DNA of 64,000 bases from Cupriavidus pauculus. Lineage in GTDB: Bacteria > Pseudomonadota > Gammaproteobacteria > Burkholderiales > Burkholderiaceae. Position numbers and translations under genes: made by a program. The notes under the pieces were generated by a model. The model searched no databases. It was not told the origin of the DNA and saw nothing but the letters and a program-made list of their open reading frames with translations. This document shows, one piece after another, positions 54,021 through 62,952 of the stretch (within the stretch, counting starts at the first letter, position 1; every line of letters starts with the position of its first letter). The stretch is taken from positions 124,001-188,000 of the forward strand of contig NZ_VZOW01000002.1 of assembly GCF_008801835.1 (NCBI RefSeq), read 5' to 3'.

Positions 54021-55598
54021 ATGACGATGACAGGCGAAATGCTGATCGGCGCCAGCGCCGTGCGCGGCACCGAAGACACCTTCCACGGCATCAACCCGGC
54101 TACCGGTGAAAAGCTGGAACCGGCCTATCAGGGCAGCACGGCAGCCGATGTCGAGCGCGCCTGCGCGCTGGCCGAAGCCGCCTTCGACACGTATCGCGCC
54201 ACGTCGCCGGAGCAGCGCGCCACGTTTCTGGAATCGATCGCCGCCGGACTCGAAGCACTCGGCGACGAACTGATCCAGCGCGCGCACGCCGAAACCGCGC
54301 TGCCGCTGGCGCGCCTGCAGGGCGAGCGCGGCCGTACCGCCGGCCAGTTGCGCTTGTTTGCGCGCGTGCTGCGCGACGGCCGCTGGCAAGGCGCCACGCT
54401 CGACAGCGCCCTGCCCGAGCGCACGCCCCCGCGTCCGGACCTGCGCATGCAACGCATCGCCGTGGGCCCGGTCGCCGTGTTCGGCGCCAGCAATTTTCCG
54501 CTCGCATTCTCGGTGGCCGGCGGCGACACCGCCTCGGCGCTGGCTGCCGGCTGCCCCGTGGTGGCCAAGGCGCACCCGGCACATCCGGGCACATCCGAAC
54601 TGGTGGGTCGTGTCATCCAGAAGGCGGTAGCGGACGCCGGCCTGCCCGAAGGCGTGTTCTCGATGGTGCAAGGCGTGGGCAACGCGATCGGCACGGCGCT
54701 CGTGGCGCATCCGGTGATTCAGGCGGTGGGCTTCACCGGTTCGCGCGCGGGCGGTCTGGCGCTGCTGAACGTGGCCAACAACCGTCCGGTGCCGATCCCC
54801 GTCTACGCTGAAATGAGCAGTATCAATCCGGTCTACCTGCTGCCAGAAGCGCTGGCCGCGCGCGGCGAACAAATCGCGCGCGACCTGGTGGATTCGCTGG
54901 TGATGGGCGTCGGCCAGTTCTGCACCAACCCCGGCCTGCTGCTGGCGATCGAAGGCCCGGCGCTGGAGACATTCCGCGGTGCCGCGCATGCCGCGCTGAC
55001 CGGCAAGCCGGCCGCGACCATGCTGACACCCGGCATTCACCAGGCGTTCGAGCGTGGCGTGGCGCAGCTGTCCGAACTGTCGGGCCTGACGCGCGCGGCG
55101 TGCGGCATCGAAGCCACGGGTCCGAACCAGGCGCGTCCGGTGTTCTTCGAGACGTCGGCCGATCAGTTCATCGCCGATCACCGCATGCACGCCGAAGTGT
55201 TCGGTCCATCGACGGTGCTGGTGGTGTGCAAGGATGCCGACGCGCTCGTCGCCGTCACGCGCATCCTCGAAGGTCAACTGACCGCCACGGTGCAGGCCGA
55301 CCAGGGCGACCATGCGCTGGCCGCCCGGCTGCTGCCGGCGCTGGAGCGCAAGGTGGGTCGCGTGCTGTTCAACGGCTATCCGACCGGCGTGGAAGTCTCG
55401 TTTGCGATGGTGCACGGCGGTCCGTTCCCGGCCACTTCCGATACGCGCACGACGTCTGTCGGCGCCACGGCGCTCGATCGCTTCCTGCGTCCGGTCTGCT
55501 ACCAGAATGTTCCGGCCAACCTGCTGCCGGAAGCGCTCAAGGACGGCAATCCGCTGAAACTGTGGCGCCTGAAGGACGGCGAGCTCGGCCACGCATAA
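54021..55598 (+). CDS. Alpha-ketoglutarate semialdehyde dehydrogenase
   Basis: A 525-residue aldehyde dehydrogenase of the glucarate/galactarate-linked KGSA dehydrogenase type, oxidising 2,5-dioxovalerate to 2-oxoglutarate. Catalytic Cys lies in GQFCTNPG (about residue 301), the general-base Glu in AEMSSINPV (about 264), and the cofactor region in [20 protein letters not shown], with GFTGSRAGG. The ATG at 54021 gives [10 protein letters not shown]; the frame is open 20 codons upstream but the alignment start is here. It completes, with gudD and a dehydratase not found in the window, the route glucarate to 2-oxoglutarate. Confidence 0.92.
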   Translation: MTMTGEMLIGASAVRGTEDTFHGINPATGEKLEPAYQGSTAADVERACALAEAAFDTYRATSPEQRATFLESIAAGLEALGDELIQRAHAETALPLARLQGERGRTAGQLRLFARVLRDGRWQGATLDSALPERTPPRPDLRMQRIAVGPVAVFGASNFPLAFSVAGGDTASALAAGCPVVAKAHPAHPGTSELVGRVIQKAVADAGLPEGVFSMVQGVGNAIGTALVAHPVIQAVGFTGSRAGGLALLNVANNRPVPIPVYAEMSSINPVYLLPEALAARGEQIARDLVDSLVMGVGQFCTNPGLLLAIEGPALETFRGAAHAALTGKPAATMLTPGIHQAFERGVAQLSELSGLTRAACGIEATGPNQARPVFFETSADQFIADHRMHAEVFGPSTVLVVCKDADALVAVTRILEGQLTATVQADQGDHALAARLLPALERKVGRVLFNGYPTGVEVSFAMVHGGPFPATSDTRTTSVGATALDRFLRPVCYQNVPANLLPEALKDGNPLKLWRLKDGELGHA

Positions 55599-55627
55599 AG
55601 CAGCGCGCACCTCGGCCACGATGCACG

Positions 55628-55660
55628 AAAAAAAGCGGAGCTTGCGGGCTCCGCTTTTTC
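55628..55660. terminator. Terminator after the dehydrogenase gene
   Basis: AGCGGAGC (55634-55641) and GCTCCGCT (55648-55655), T-run on the right and A-run on the left. Confidence 0.93.
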
Positions 55661-55780
55661 TTTTCCATGGCATGCATCTGCCATGACGGATGACGCCGGG
55701 GCGCCATCGGTTCGACCATCATATCGATCCGGAAAGCCCGTTATGGCGGGCAAACTCCAGCGCCCGCCATGCCAGCGCCC

Positions 55781-56989
55781 TCAGGCGGCGGCGCGCTCGC
55801 TTGCAGCCGCGACCGTGGCGGCCGGTGCGATGCTCGCCACAGGCGGCTGGATCACCGGCGCATTGCCGCGCGAGCGTCCCGAACTCAGATAATCGGCGAT
55901 CGATTCCTGCGTGACTTCGCCCAGATAGACACCGTCGCCGTCGATCACCGGCAGCCAGCTGGTGTTGTGCTGGTACATGCGCGACAGCACGATGCGCAGA
56001 TGCTCGTCGAACGCGGCAGTGGTGGTGAACGGGCGCATCACGTCGGCGCACTGGCCGCCCTTGGTCAGCGCCGCGCGCACGTCCCGGCGCGTCACATAGC
56101 CGAGCGCGCGCTGGGCGTCGTCGACCACCGGCAGGTGCCGCACGTCGGCGTCGTCCATCACGCCGAACGCCTCGGCCAACGGCATATCGGGACGGCAGCT
56201 TGGCGGCAGCGTCGCCGCGTCGCCGGCGCGGACCAGCAGCAGGCGCTTGAGCGTGTTGTCGTGCCCGACGAAGGCCTGCACGAAGTCGTCGGCCGGATGG
56301 GCCAGCAGCGCATCGGGATGATCGAATTGCACCAGCTTGCCGCCGCGGAACACCGCCACCTTGTCGCCCAGCTTGATGGCCTCGTCGATATCGTGCGAGA
56401 CCATGATCACGGTCTTACCGAGTTGCCGCTGCATCTGGAAAAACTCGTTCTGGATGCTCTCGCGATTGATCGGGTCCACCGCGCCGAACGGTTCGTCCAT
56501 CAGCAGCACCGGCGCGTCCGCGGCCAGCGCGCGGATCACGCCGATACGCTGCTGCTGTCCGCCGGAAAGTTCGCGCGGATAGCGCTTGAGCATCTTGTCC
56601 GGATCGAGCTGCACCATGCGGATCAGCTCGCGCGCGCGTTCGCGGCACTGCTTGCGATCCCAGCCAAGCAGACGCGGCACGACCATGATGTTTTCCTCGA
56701 TCGTCATGTTCGGAAACAGGCCGATCTGCTGGATCACGTAGCCGATCTTGCGGCGCAGCGTCACGCCATCGATACCGGCGGTGTCCTCGCCTTCGATGCG
56801 AACCGTGCCGGAGGTCGGCTCGATCAGCCGGTTGATCATCTTGAGCGTGGTGGTCTTGCCGCAGCCGGAGGGCCCGAGGAAGACGCAGATTTCGCCGCTG
56901 GGCACCGTCAGGCTGACGGAATTCACCGCGCGCACTTCGGTACCGTCCTTTTGCGGGAAAGACTTCGTGAGTTTGTCGAGTTCGATCAT
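55781..56989 (-). CDS. Osmoprotectant-type ABC transporter ATP-binding protein
   Basis: A 402-residue ATPase of the glycine betaine/proline/choline (OpuCA/ProV-like) type. Walker A GPSGCGKTT (39-47), Q-loop YVIQQIGLFPNMT, signature LSGGQQQR, Walker B VLLMDEPFGAVDP. The C-terminal ~140 residues hold two CBS domains (VMDDADVRHLPVVDDAQRAL and YQHNTSWLPVIDGDGVYLGE), used in this family as ionic-strength sensors. Overlaps the permease gene upstream by four bases. Confidence 0.93.
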   Translation of the reverse strand: MIELDKLTKSFPQKDGTEVRAVNSVSLTVPSGEICVFLGPSGCGKTTTLKMINRLIEPTSGTVRIEGEDTAGIDGVTLRRKIGYVIQQIGLFPNMTIEENIMVVPRLLGWDRKQCRERARELIRMVQLDPDKMLKRYPRELSGGQQQRIGVIRALAADAPVLLMDEPFGAVDPINRESIQNEFFQMQRQLGKTVIMVSHDIDEAIKLGDKVAVFRGGKLVQFDHPDALLAHPADDFVQAFVGHDNTLKRLLLVRAGDAATLPPSCRPDMPLAEAFGVMDDADVRHLPVVDDAQRALGYVTRRDVRAALTKGGQCADVMRPFTTTAAFDEHLRIVLSRMYQHNTSWLPVIDGDGVYLGEVTQESIADYLSSGRSRGNAPVIQPPVASIAPAATVAAASERAAA

Positions 56990-57636
56990 TGACGGATTCC
57001 TTTGGGCGTCAGTGCGCGCTGCAAGGCTTGCAGGCAGACGTCGGCCGCGATGGCGAGCACGCTGACGAGGACGGCGCCCACGGCAAGCTTGCTCATGTTG
57101 CTCTGGCTGATCGCCTGGAGGATCAGCACACCCAGACCACCGGCGCCGATGATGGCGGCGATGGTCGCCACGCCGATATTCATGACCACCGCCGTGCGCA
57201 CGCCGCCGAGGATCACGGGCACCGCCAGCGGCAGGTCGACCAGGCGCATGCGCTGCCAGGTGGTCATGCCGATGCCGCGTCCCGCTTCCTGGATGCCGGC
57301 GTCGACATTGGCCAGCGCCGTGTACGTATTGCGCATGATCGGCAGCAGCGAATACAGGAACACGGCGGTCACGGCCGGCACGTAGCCGAGCGCATGACCA
57401 AAGCGAGCGAAGATCGGAATCATCAGGCCGAACAGGGCGATCGACGGCAGCGTCAGCACGACCGTGGCCAACGCCAGCAACGGCGTCGCCAGAAAGCGGT
57501 GGCGCGTGATCAGAATGCCCAGCGGCACGCCGATGACGATCGCCATGCCCACGGCGGAGCCGACCAGCGCGAGATGCTCGCCCGTCAGCCGCAGCAGCGT
57601 CGGCCAGCTATGGTGAAGATAAGTCAGCAGGTCCAT
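56986..57636 (-). CDS. Osmoprotectant-type ABC permease
   Basis: A 216-residue inner-membrane permease (BPD_transp_1) with about five hydrophobic segments and the cytoplasmic EAA-type loop (IQEAGRGIGMTTWQRMRLVDLPLA). It overlaps the ATPase gene by ATGA and follows the binding-protein gene. The operon has two permeases, one on each side of the binding-protein gene. Confidence 0.92.
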   Translation of the reverse strand: MDLLTYLHHSWPTLLRLTGEHLALVGSAVGMAIVIGVPLGILITRHRFLATPLLALATVVLTLPSIALFGLMIPIFARFGHALGYVPAVTAVFLYSLLPIMRNTYTALANVDAGIQEAGRGIGMTTWQRMRLVDLPLAVPVILGGVRTAVVMNIGVATIAAIIGAGGLGVLILQAISQSNMSKLAVGAVLVSVLAIAADVCLQALQRALTPKGIRQ

Positions 57637-57646
57637 GCGCGGCTCC

Positions 57647-58600
57647 TCAGATCAGTCCGTGGCCGCGCAAGAAATCGCCGGCCACCTTGTCCACGGGCTG
57701 CTGGTTGATGTCGACCTGATAGTTCATGTCGGTCATCGCCGCGTTGTCCAGCTTCGACGACAACGCATTGAGCAGATCCGCCAGTTCCGGATGCGCGTCC
57801 AGCGCGGCTTTGCGCACCACGGGCACGGCGTTGTACGGTGGGAAGAAATGCAGGTCGTCCTCCAGCAGCACGAGGTCGAAGCCCTTGACGCGACCGTCGG
57901 TCGTGTAGACCAGGCCCAGGTCCACCTGGTTGTTCTTGAGCGCCGTATAGACCAGGCCGGGATCGAGCTGAATCACGTCCTTGCGCCCGAACGGCAACTG
58001 GTAAGCGGCCTTGAGCGGCTCGAGCCCGTCGGGGCGCGCCGCGAATTCCATATCCACCGCGAGCGGATGCTTCGTGTCGTCGCCGTCCTTGCGCATTTTC
58101 TCGGCATAGGCCGACAGCGTCCTGATATCGCCCGCGCGTTCCTTCGGCATGGCAAATGCGTAGGTGTTATTGACCTGCGACGGATCGAGCCAGACCAGAC
58201 CCTTGGCGGCATCGAGTGCCTTGACGCGCTTGTAGCTTTCCGGGCCGTCGAGCTTTTCTTCGACCTTGTTGAACACGATCAGCGCGGTGCCCGTGTAATC
58301 CCACACCACATCGAGTTGGCCGGATTCCATCGCCTGCCGCATCAGCGTACTGCCAAGCCCCGACGTCAGCGTCGCGTCGATGCCCTTGGCCTTCAGGTAT
58401 TGCGTCGTCATCGACGACAGGATCAGCTGCTCGGTGAAGTTCTTGCCGCCGATGCGCAGTGGGCCCGCGCCTTCCTGCGCGCGCGCCGGCGCGGTGGTCA
58501 GCAGCAGTGCGGCGAATGCCAGGCCCGCCGCCGCGGCGAGCCAGAACGAACGCCCTTCGGCAAGCAGATTCGCCAGGCGTCTGGTGTTTTCATGTTTCAT
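57647..58600 (-). CDS. Osmoprotectant-type ABC substrate-binding protein
   Basis: A 317-residue periplasmic binding protein of the OpuAC/glycine-betaine type. Signal peptide to about residue 41 (LLTTAPARAQ). Mature start LRIGGKNFTEQLILSSMTTQ is typical, with LDVVWDYTGTALIVF, VDLGLVYTTDGRVKG and ALSSKLDNAAMTDMN later. Start ATG at 58600 has AAGAGG upstream. Ligand could be betaine, choline or carnitine. Confidence 0.93.
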   Translation of the reverse strand: MKHENTRRLANLLAEGRSFWLAAAAGLAFAALLLTTAPARAQEGAGPLRIGGKNFTEQLILSSMTTQYLKAKGIDATLTSGLGSTLMRQAMESGQLDVVWDYTGTALIVFNKVEEKLDGPESYKRVKALDAAKGLVWLDPSQVNNTYAFAMPKERAGDIRTLSAYAEKMRKDGDDTKHPLAVDMEFAARPDGLEPLKAAYQLPFGRKDVIQLDPGLVYTALKNNQVDLGLVYTTDGRVKGFDLVLLEDDLHFFPPYNAVPVVRKAALDAHPELADLLNALSSKLDNAAMTDMNYQVDINQQPVDKVAGDFLRGHGLI

Positions 58601-58640
58601 ACGTCGTGCCTCTTGTGTCGTGCCACGTTCAGCGCGCGGC

Positions 58641-59357
58641 CTATTGCGCCTTGCCGCGACGGCGCAGGTACACGTGGCCGGCGGTGGCGAACAGCGCGTC
58701 AAGCGCCAGGGCCAGCAGCGCGGTCGCGGCGGCGCCCAGCAACAGCAGCGGCTGGTTGTTCAGATAGATGCCGGGGAAGATCAATTCGCCGAGACTGTTC
58801 GCGCCGATCAGGAACGACAGCGGCACCGTGCCGACATTGATCACGAGACTGATGCGCACGCCGGCCAGGATCACCGGCAACGCATTGGGCAGCTCGACGC
58901 GCAACAGCCGCTGGCACGGCGTCATGCCGATACCGCGCGCCGCCTCCTGCAATGCCGGCGAGACAGTGCGCAGGCCTTCGTACGTGTTGCGCACGATCGG
59001 CAGCAGCGACGCGAGCCACAGCGCCAGGATCGCCGGGCGCTCGCCAATGCCGAGCACCGCCAGCGCGAGCGCCAGTACGGCCAGCGACGGCACGGTGTTG
59101 CCGATATTGAAGACCTGCATCAGGCGATCGGCCCAGCGGCGCATGCACGGCCGGCTCAGCACGATGCCGGCAGGCACGCCGGTCAGCAAGGCCAGCGCCA
59201 TCGATATCGCCACCAGCCGAAGGTGGTCGATCACGTCGTAGAACAGCCGGTCCTGGTACTGGCGGATGACATCGACGCCGATCCACGCGACCAATGCGGC
59301 CAGCGCGACGGCAACGACACCACCTCCGGCCACGGTCCGGATGGTTTGCTTTGACAT
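58641..59357 (-). CDS. Osmoprotectant-type ABC permease, first gene of operon
   Basis: A 238-residue inner-membrane permease with about six hydrophobic segments and the loop LQEAARGIGMTPCQRLLRVE. It heads the minus-strand operon permease - binding protein - permease - ATPase, as in OpuC/Yeh-type importers. A GGAGAAGGGG stretch precedes the ATG. Confidence 0.92.
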   Translation of the reverse strand: MSKQTIRTVAGGGVVAVALAALVAWIGVDVIRQYQDRLFYDVIDHLRLVAISMALALLTGVPAGIVLSRPCMRRWADRLMQVFNIGNTVPSLAVLALALAVLGIGERPAILALWLASLLPIVRNTYEGLRTVSPALQEAARGIGMTPCQRLLRVELPNALPVILAGVRISLVINVGTVPLSFLIGANSLGELIFPGIYLNNQPLLLLGAAATALLALALDALFATAGHVYLRRRGKAQ

Positions 59358-60164
59358 ATTTCCCCTTCTCCAACGCCGGCCGGAAAAATCGCGCGAAATG
59401 CACGACTCTCCACATCCCGGATGCGGAAAACAAAAGGGCCGGCGGAGTCTGTCGATGGGGGTGCCCGCCGGGGCCCAGGTTCAGATTGCATTGCCGCCAT
59501 GACCGGCACGATTGCCGGCGGACGGACTTTGGATGCATCGCCGACGAGGAACGTCAGCGAGGCACCCGATTGATGGGGCCAGGGCGTGATGCCCAAACCC
59601 GCGGGTGCGGCGCAACCGGAGAATTTTCCACGGTTGGCCAATGGTGGCGACTGAGGTCCGATAACAGGGGCCGACAAAGATCGACAATCGCCCGGCTTGC
59701 GTCAGGCTGGTGTCGTGTCGGACCCGCTTTTGGGTACGGCGCCGCCGGTCAATCGGCCGTTGTCAGATAACGGATCGCGGGGCTTGGGGTGCAGGCCACG
59801 CCCTCGCAACTCACGACAACGGATGACAAAGAGATCGCTATTATACACATCTTCTGCGATCCTGTCATCTTCGGCTTTTCTGCGCCCGATCCGACGGCTA
59901 TTTCGCCGAAAGCGGCGGCTTCGGACAACGCACCGCGACGGGGCAGATTCACGGAATTTTCCGAGTTTCGGGCCCACGTCGCGGGCCTCTCGAAACGCGC
60001 TGCCGCCGTTGCGAATTTCAGCTCAAATCCGCCGAACTCGTTCTGCCGATGGAACGATCTGTTGCCCGACCGCCGTCTACCGCTTTGCTGTCAAACCCTT
60101 ACATTGCATGGGTAGATCCGATGACTTGCATTCGCGCCGAGTCATCCCGACAGGAGATCCAATC
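59358..60164. other. Long intergenic stretch upstream of the pirin gene
   Basis: Open frames here lack ribosome sites, family similarity and neighbour-like codon use. A less GC-rich part near 59820-59880 contains TATTATACAC, a possible promoter element for the pirin gene. No RNA gene was recognised. Confidence 0.45.
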
Positions 60165-61082
60165 ATGACCCACACCCCCACCATCGCCGCCACCGCCACG
60201 GAAACCGTCGAGCGCTCCCGCTCGGTGGACCGCGTGGTGCGCGGCATCGCCACCTCGGACGGCGCCGGCGTCAAGCTGACGCGGGTGCTGACGCAGAACC
60301 TGCAGCGCCGGCTCGACCCGTTCCTCATGCTCGACGCCTTCGGCACCGACAACAAGGACGACTACATCGGCGGCTTTCCCGATCACCCTCACCGCGGCTT
60401 TGAAACCATCACCTATATGCTGGCCGGCCGCATGCGCCACCGCGACAGCGCGGGACATGAAGGGCTGCTTGAAAACGGCGGCGCGCAATGGATGGTGGCC
60501 GGCGCCGGCGTGGTGCACTCGGAATTGCCCGAGCAGGAAGACGGCCGCATGGAGGGATTCCAGCTATGGCTGAACCTGCCCGCGGCCGACAAGATGACCA
60601 CGCCGTGGTATCGCGACATGCCCGCGGCGGCGATCCCGACCGTGGCGCTGCCTTCGGGCGGCACGGTGCGCGTGCTGGCCGGCGCGTCGCACGGCGTGGC
60701 CGGTGCGATCACCCGGCCGGTTACCGAGCCGCTGTATCTGGACGTGCATCTGCCTGCAGGGCAACGCTTCGCCCAGACGCTGCCGGCCGGCCATAACGCC
60801 TTCGTGTATGTGTATCGCGGCGCAGTCAGGATCGGCGACAGCGCCGATGCCGCGGTGGTAGAGGCGCAGCGCATGGGCGTGCTTGACAACGCGGGCCAGT
60901 CCGACGGCGTGGTTGTCACGGCAAGCGAAGACGCACGCTTTTTGTTGATCGCCGGTCAGCCGCTGAACGAACCGATCGCTCAGTACGGGCCGTTCGTGAT
61001 GAACACGCAGGAACAGATCTACCAGACGCTGGCCGATTTCCGCGAAGGCCGCTTTGCGACGATTCCTGCCAGCACAGCCTGA
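60165..61082 (+). CDS. Pirin-family bicupin protein
   Basis: A 305-residue bicupin of the pirin family. N-terminal cupin: QRRLDPFLMLDAFG, DHPHRGFETITYMLAGRMRHRDSAGH with metal-ligand His residues, then QWMVAGAGVVHSE; C-terminal cupin around LYLDVHLPAGQRF. Relatives act as quercetinases or regulators; the function here is open. ATG at 60165 has CAGGAGA upstream, which sets the start in a much longer open frame. Confidence 0.9.
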   Translation: MTHTPTIAATATETVERSRSVDRVVRGIATSDGAGVKLTRVLTQNLQRRLDPFLMLDAFGTDNKDDYIGGFPDHPHRGFETITYMLAGRMRHRDSAGHEGLLENGGAQWMVAGAGVVHSELPEQEDGRMEGFQLWLNLPAADKMTTPWYRDMPAAAIPTVALPSGGTVRVLAGASHGVAGAITRPVTEPLYLDVHLPAGQRFAQTLPAGHNAFVYVYRGAVRIGDSADAAVVEAQRMGVLDNAGQSDGVVVTASEDARFLLIAGQPLNEPIAQYGPFVMNTQEQIYQTLADFREGRFATIPASTA

Positions 61083-61248
61083 TCCACACGCTGGCACTGG
61101 GGTCAACCCTGACCGCCGCCCTGCCCTCACCGGCAGCGCGGCGGTTTTTCTTTGTCTGTGTGGTCGGCACGCGACTTGCAATCTGTCTGTAACCGTTGTG
61201 GGGCATGGCGCGCCGGTGAAAGTGAGCCGCCAGACCCCCGCGCACTTA

Positions 61249-61254
61249 TATAAT
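61249..61254 (+). promoter_or_regulatory. -10 box of the nucleoside-type ABC operon
   Basis: Perfect TATAAT in an A/T-richer stretch, 84 bases before the proposed start; a matching -35 is not clear. Confidence 0.45.
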
Positions 61255-61338
61255 TCACCGCATATTTTAGACATCACAGAATCGTGATGATGACGACATG
61301 CCGCGCGGCGATGCTGCGCCACGCACAGTCGCTGTCAC

Positions 61339-62952
61339 GTGCCTGATTCAGAAGTCGCTGCCACAACAATACGAGCCGCCTCAGTGACATTACAAACCCC
61401 TCCCAGGCTGGCGCTTGCGCATATCACCAAGCGCTATCCCGGCGTCACCGCCAACGACGACGTCAGCTTGAGCGTCGCACCCGGCGAGATCCACGCCGTT
61501 CTTGGCGAAAACGGCGCCGGTAAATCCACCCTGATGAAGATCATCTTCGGCGCGGTTCGTCCGGACGCCGGCGAGGTGCACTTCAATGGGGCTCCCGTTT
61601 CGATCAACAGTCCGCACGATGCCCGCAATCTGGGCATCGCCATGGTGTTCCAGCATTTCTCGCTGTTCGACACGCTGACCGTCGCCGAAAACATCGCGCT
61701 CGGGTTGCCGCCCAAGGACGCGGGCAACATGAAGGATTTGTCCGAGCGGATTCGCGCCACCGCGCAGCGCTACGGCCTGCCGCTGGAGCCGAATCGCCAC
61801 GTGCATACGCTGTCCGTGGGCGAGCGCCAGCGCGTGGAGATCGTGCGTGCGCTGCTGGCACAGCCGCAACTGCTGATCCTTGACGAACCGACTTCCGTGC
61901 TCACGCCGCAGGCCGTGGAAACGCTGTTCGTCACGCTACGCCAGTTGGCCGCCGAGGGCACCAGCATTCTCTATATCAGCCACAAGCTCGACGAGATCCG
62001 CGCGCTGTGCCACCACGCCACGGTGATGCGCATGGGCCGCGTCACCGGCACCTGCGATCCGCGCGAGGAAAGCGCTGCGTCGCTGTCGCGCCTGATGATC
62101 GGCGGCGAGCCGCCGCGCGAAGTGCGCGTGAGCGCGCAGCCGGGGCCGCTGAAACTGTCGGTGCGCGATCTGTCGATGTCGCGCGCGCACCAGTTCGCCA
62201 CGGAACTGCAGCGCATTTCGCTCGACGTCCATGCGGGCGAGATCGTCGGCATCGCCGGGGTGTCCGGCAACGGTCAGCAGGAGTTGCTGGCGGCGCTGTC
62301 CGGCGAGGACGCGCGCACCAGCGGCGCGGCCGTGCATCTGGACGGCCGGCCCGTGGGCAGGCTCGATGCGCGCGCGCGCAGGCGCGCGGGACTGGCCTTC
62401 GTGCCGGAAGAGCGGCTGGGGCGAGGTGCCGTGCCGGCGATGAGTCTGGCGTCGAATGTCCTGCTGTCGCACCAGACGCCGCCCTATGTGCGTGGGGGGA
62501 TGGTTTCGCCGCGCGCCGCCGAAGGGCTGGCCGCCGGCATCATCCAGCGCTTCCGCGTCAAGGCCAGCGGCCCCGGCGCGCTGGCGCGCAGCCTGTCGGG
62601 CGGAAATCTGCAGAAATTCATCGTCGGCCGCGAAATCGAAGCCGGCCCGAAGGTACTGATCGTGGCACAACCCACCTGGGGCGTCGATGTCGGCGCCGCG
62701 GCACAGATCCACAACGAAATCCTTGCGCTCAAGGCCACCGGTTGCGCGGTGCTCGTGGTGTCCGAAGAACTCGACGAACTGTTCGCGATCTGCGATCGCC
62801 TGCACGTCATCGCCAAGGGTCACCTGTCGCCGTCGATCCCGGTGGAAACCGCCACGCGCGAGCAGGTTGGCCTGTGGATGAGCGGACTCTGGGAAGGCGG
62901 TCCCGTCAGCCAGCGCGAGGCGTCCAGCGCGGAGGTGCCGGCTCATGGCTAA
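61339..62952 (+). CDS. Nucleoside/sugar-type ABC transporter ATP-binding protein, two domains
   Basis: A 537-residue ATPase with two nucleotide-binding domains, as in RbsA/YufO-type importers. Domain 1: GENGAGKST, VFQHFSLFDTLTVAENI, LSVGERQRVE, LLILDEPTSVL. Domain 2: degenerate VSGNGQQELLA, LSGGNLQKFIVGREIE and VLIVAQPTWGVDVGA. Homology to BMP-family purine-nucleoside importers (IAMVFQHFSLFD) suggests nucleoside or xanthine uptake. The start is uncertain: GTG at 61339 or GTG at 61384, neither with a clear ribosome site. It overlaps the permease gene by eight bases. Confidence 0.9.
   Translation: MPDSEVAATTIRAASVTLQTPPRLALAHITKRYPGVTANDDVSLSVAPGEIHAVLGENGAGKSTLMKIIFGAVRPDAGEVHFNGAPVSINSPHDARNLGIAMVFQHFSLFDTLTVAENIALGLPPKDAGNMKDLSERIRATAQRYGLPLEPNRHVHTLSVGERQRVEIVRALLAQPQLLILDEPTSVLTPQAVETLFVTLRQLAAEGTSILYISHKLDEIRALCHHATVMRMGRVTGTCDPREESAASLSRLMIGGEPPREVRVSAQPGPLKLSVRDLSMSRAHQFATELQRISLDVHAGEIVGIAGVSGNGQQELLAALSGEDARTSGAAVHLDGRPVGRLDARARRRAGLAFVPEERLGRGAVPAMSLASNVLLSHQTPPYVRGGMVSPRAAEGLAAGIIQRFRVKASGPGALARSLSGGNLQKFIVGREIEAGPKVLIVAQPTWGVDVGAAAQIHNEILALKATGCAVLVVSEELDELFAICDRLHVIAKGHLSPSIPVETATREQVGLWMSGLWEGGPVSQREASSAEVPAHG

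Noticed and set aside
59702..59977. A 91-residue minus-strand frame in the gap before pirin
   Set aside because: Arg-rich translation, no ribosome binding site and no recognisable fold.
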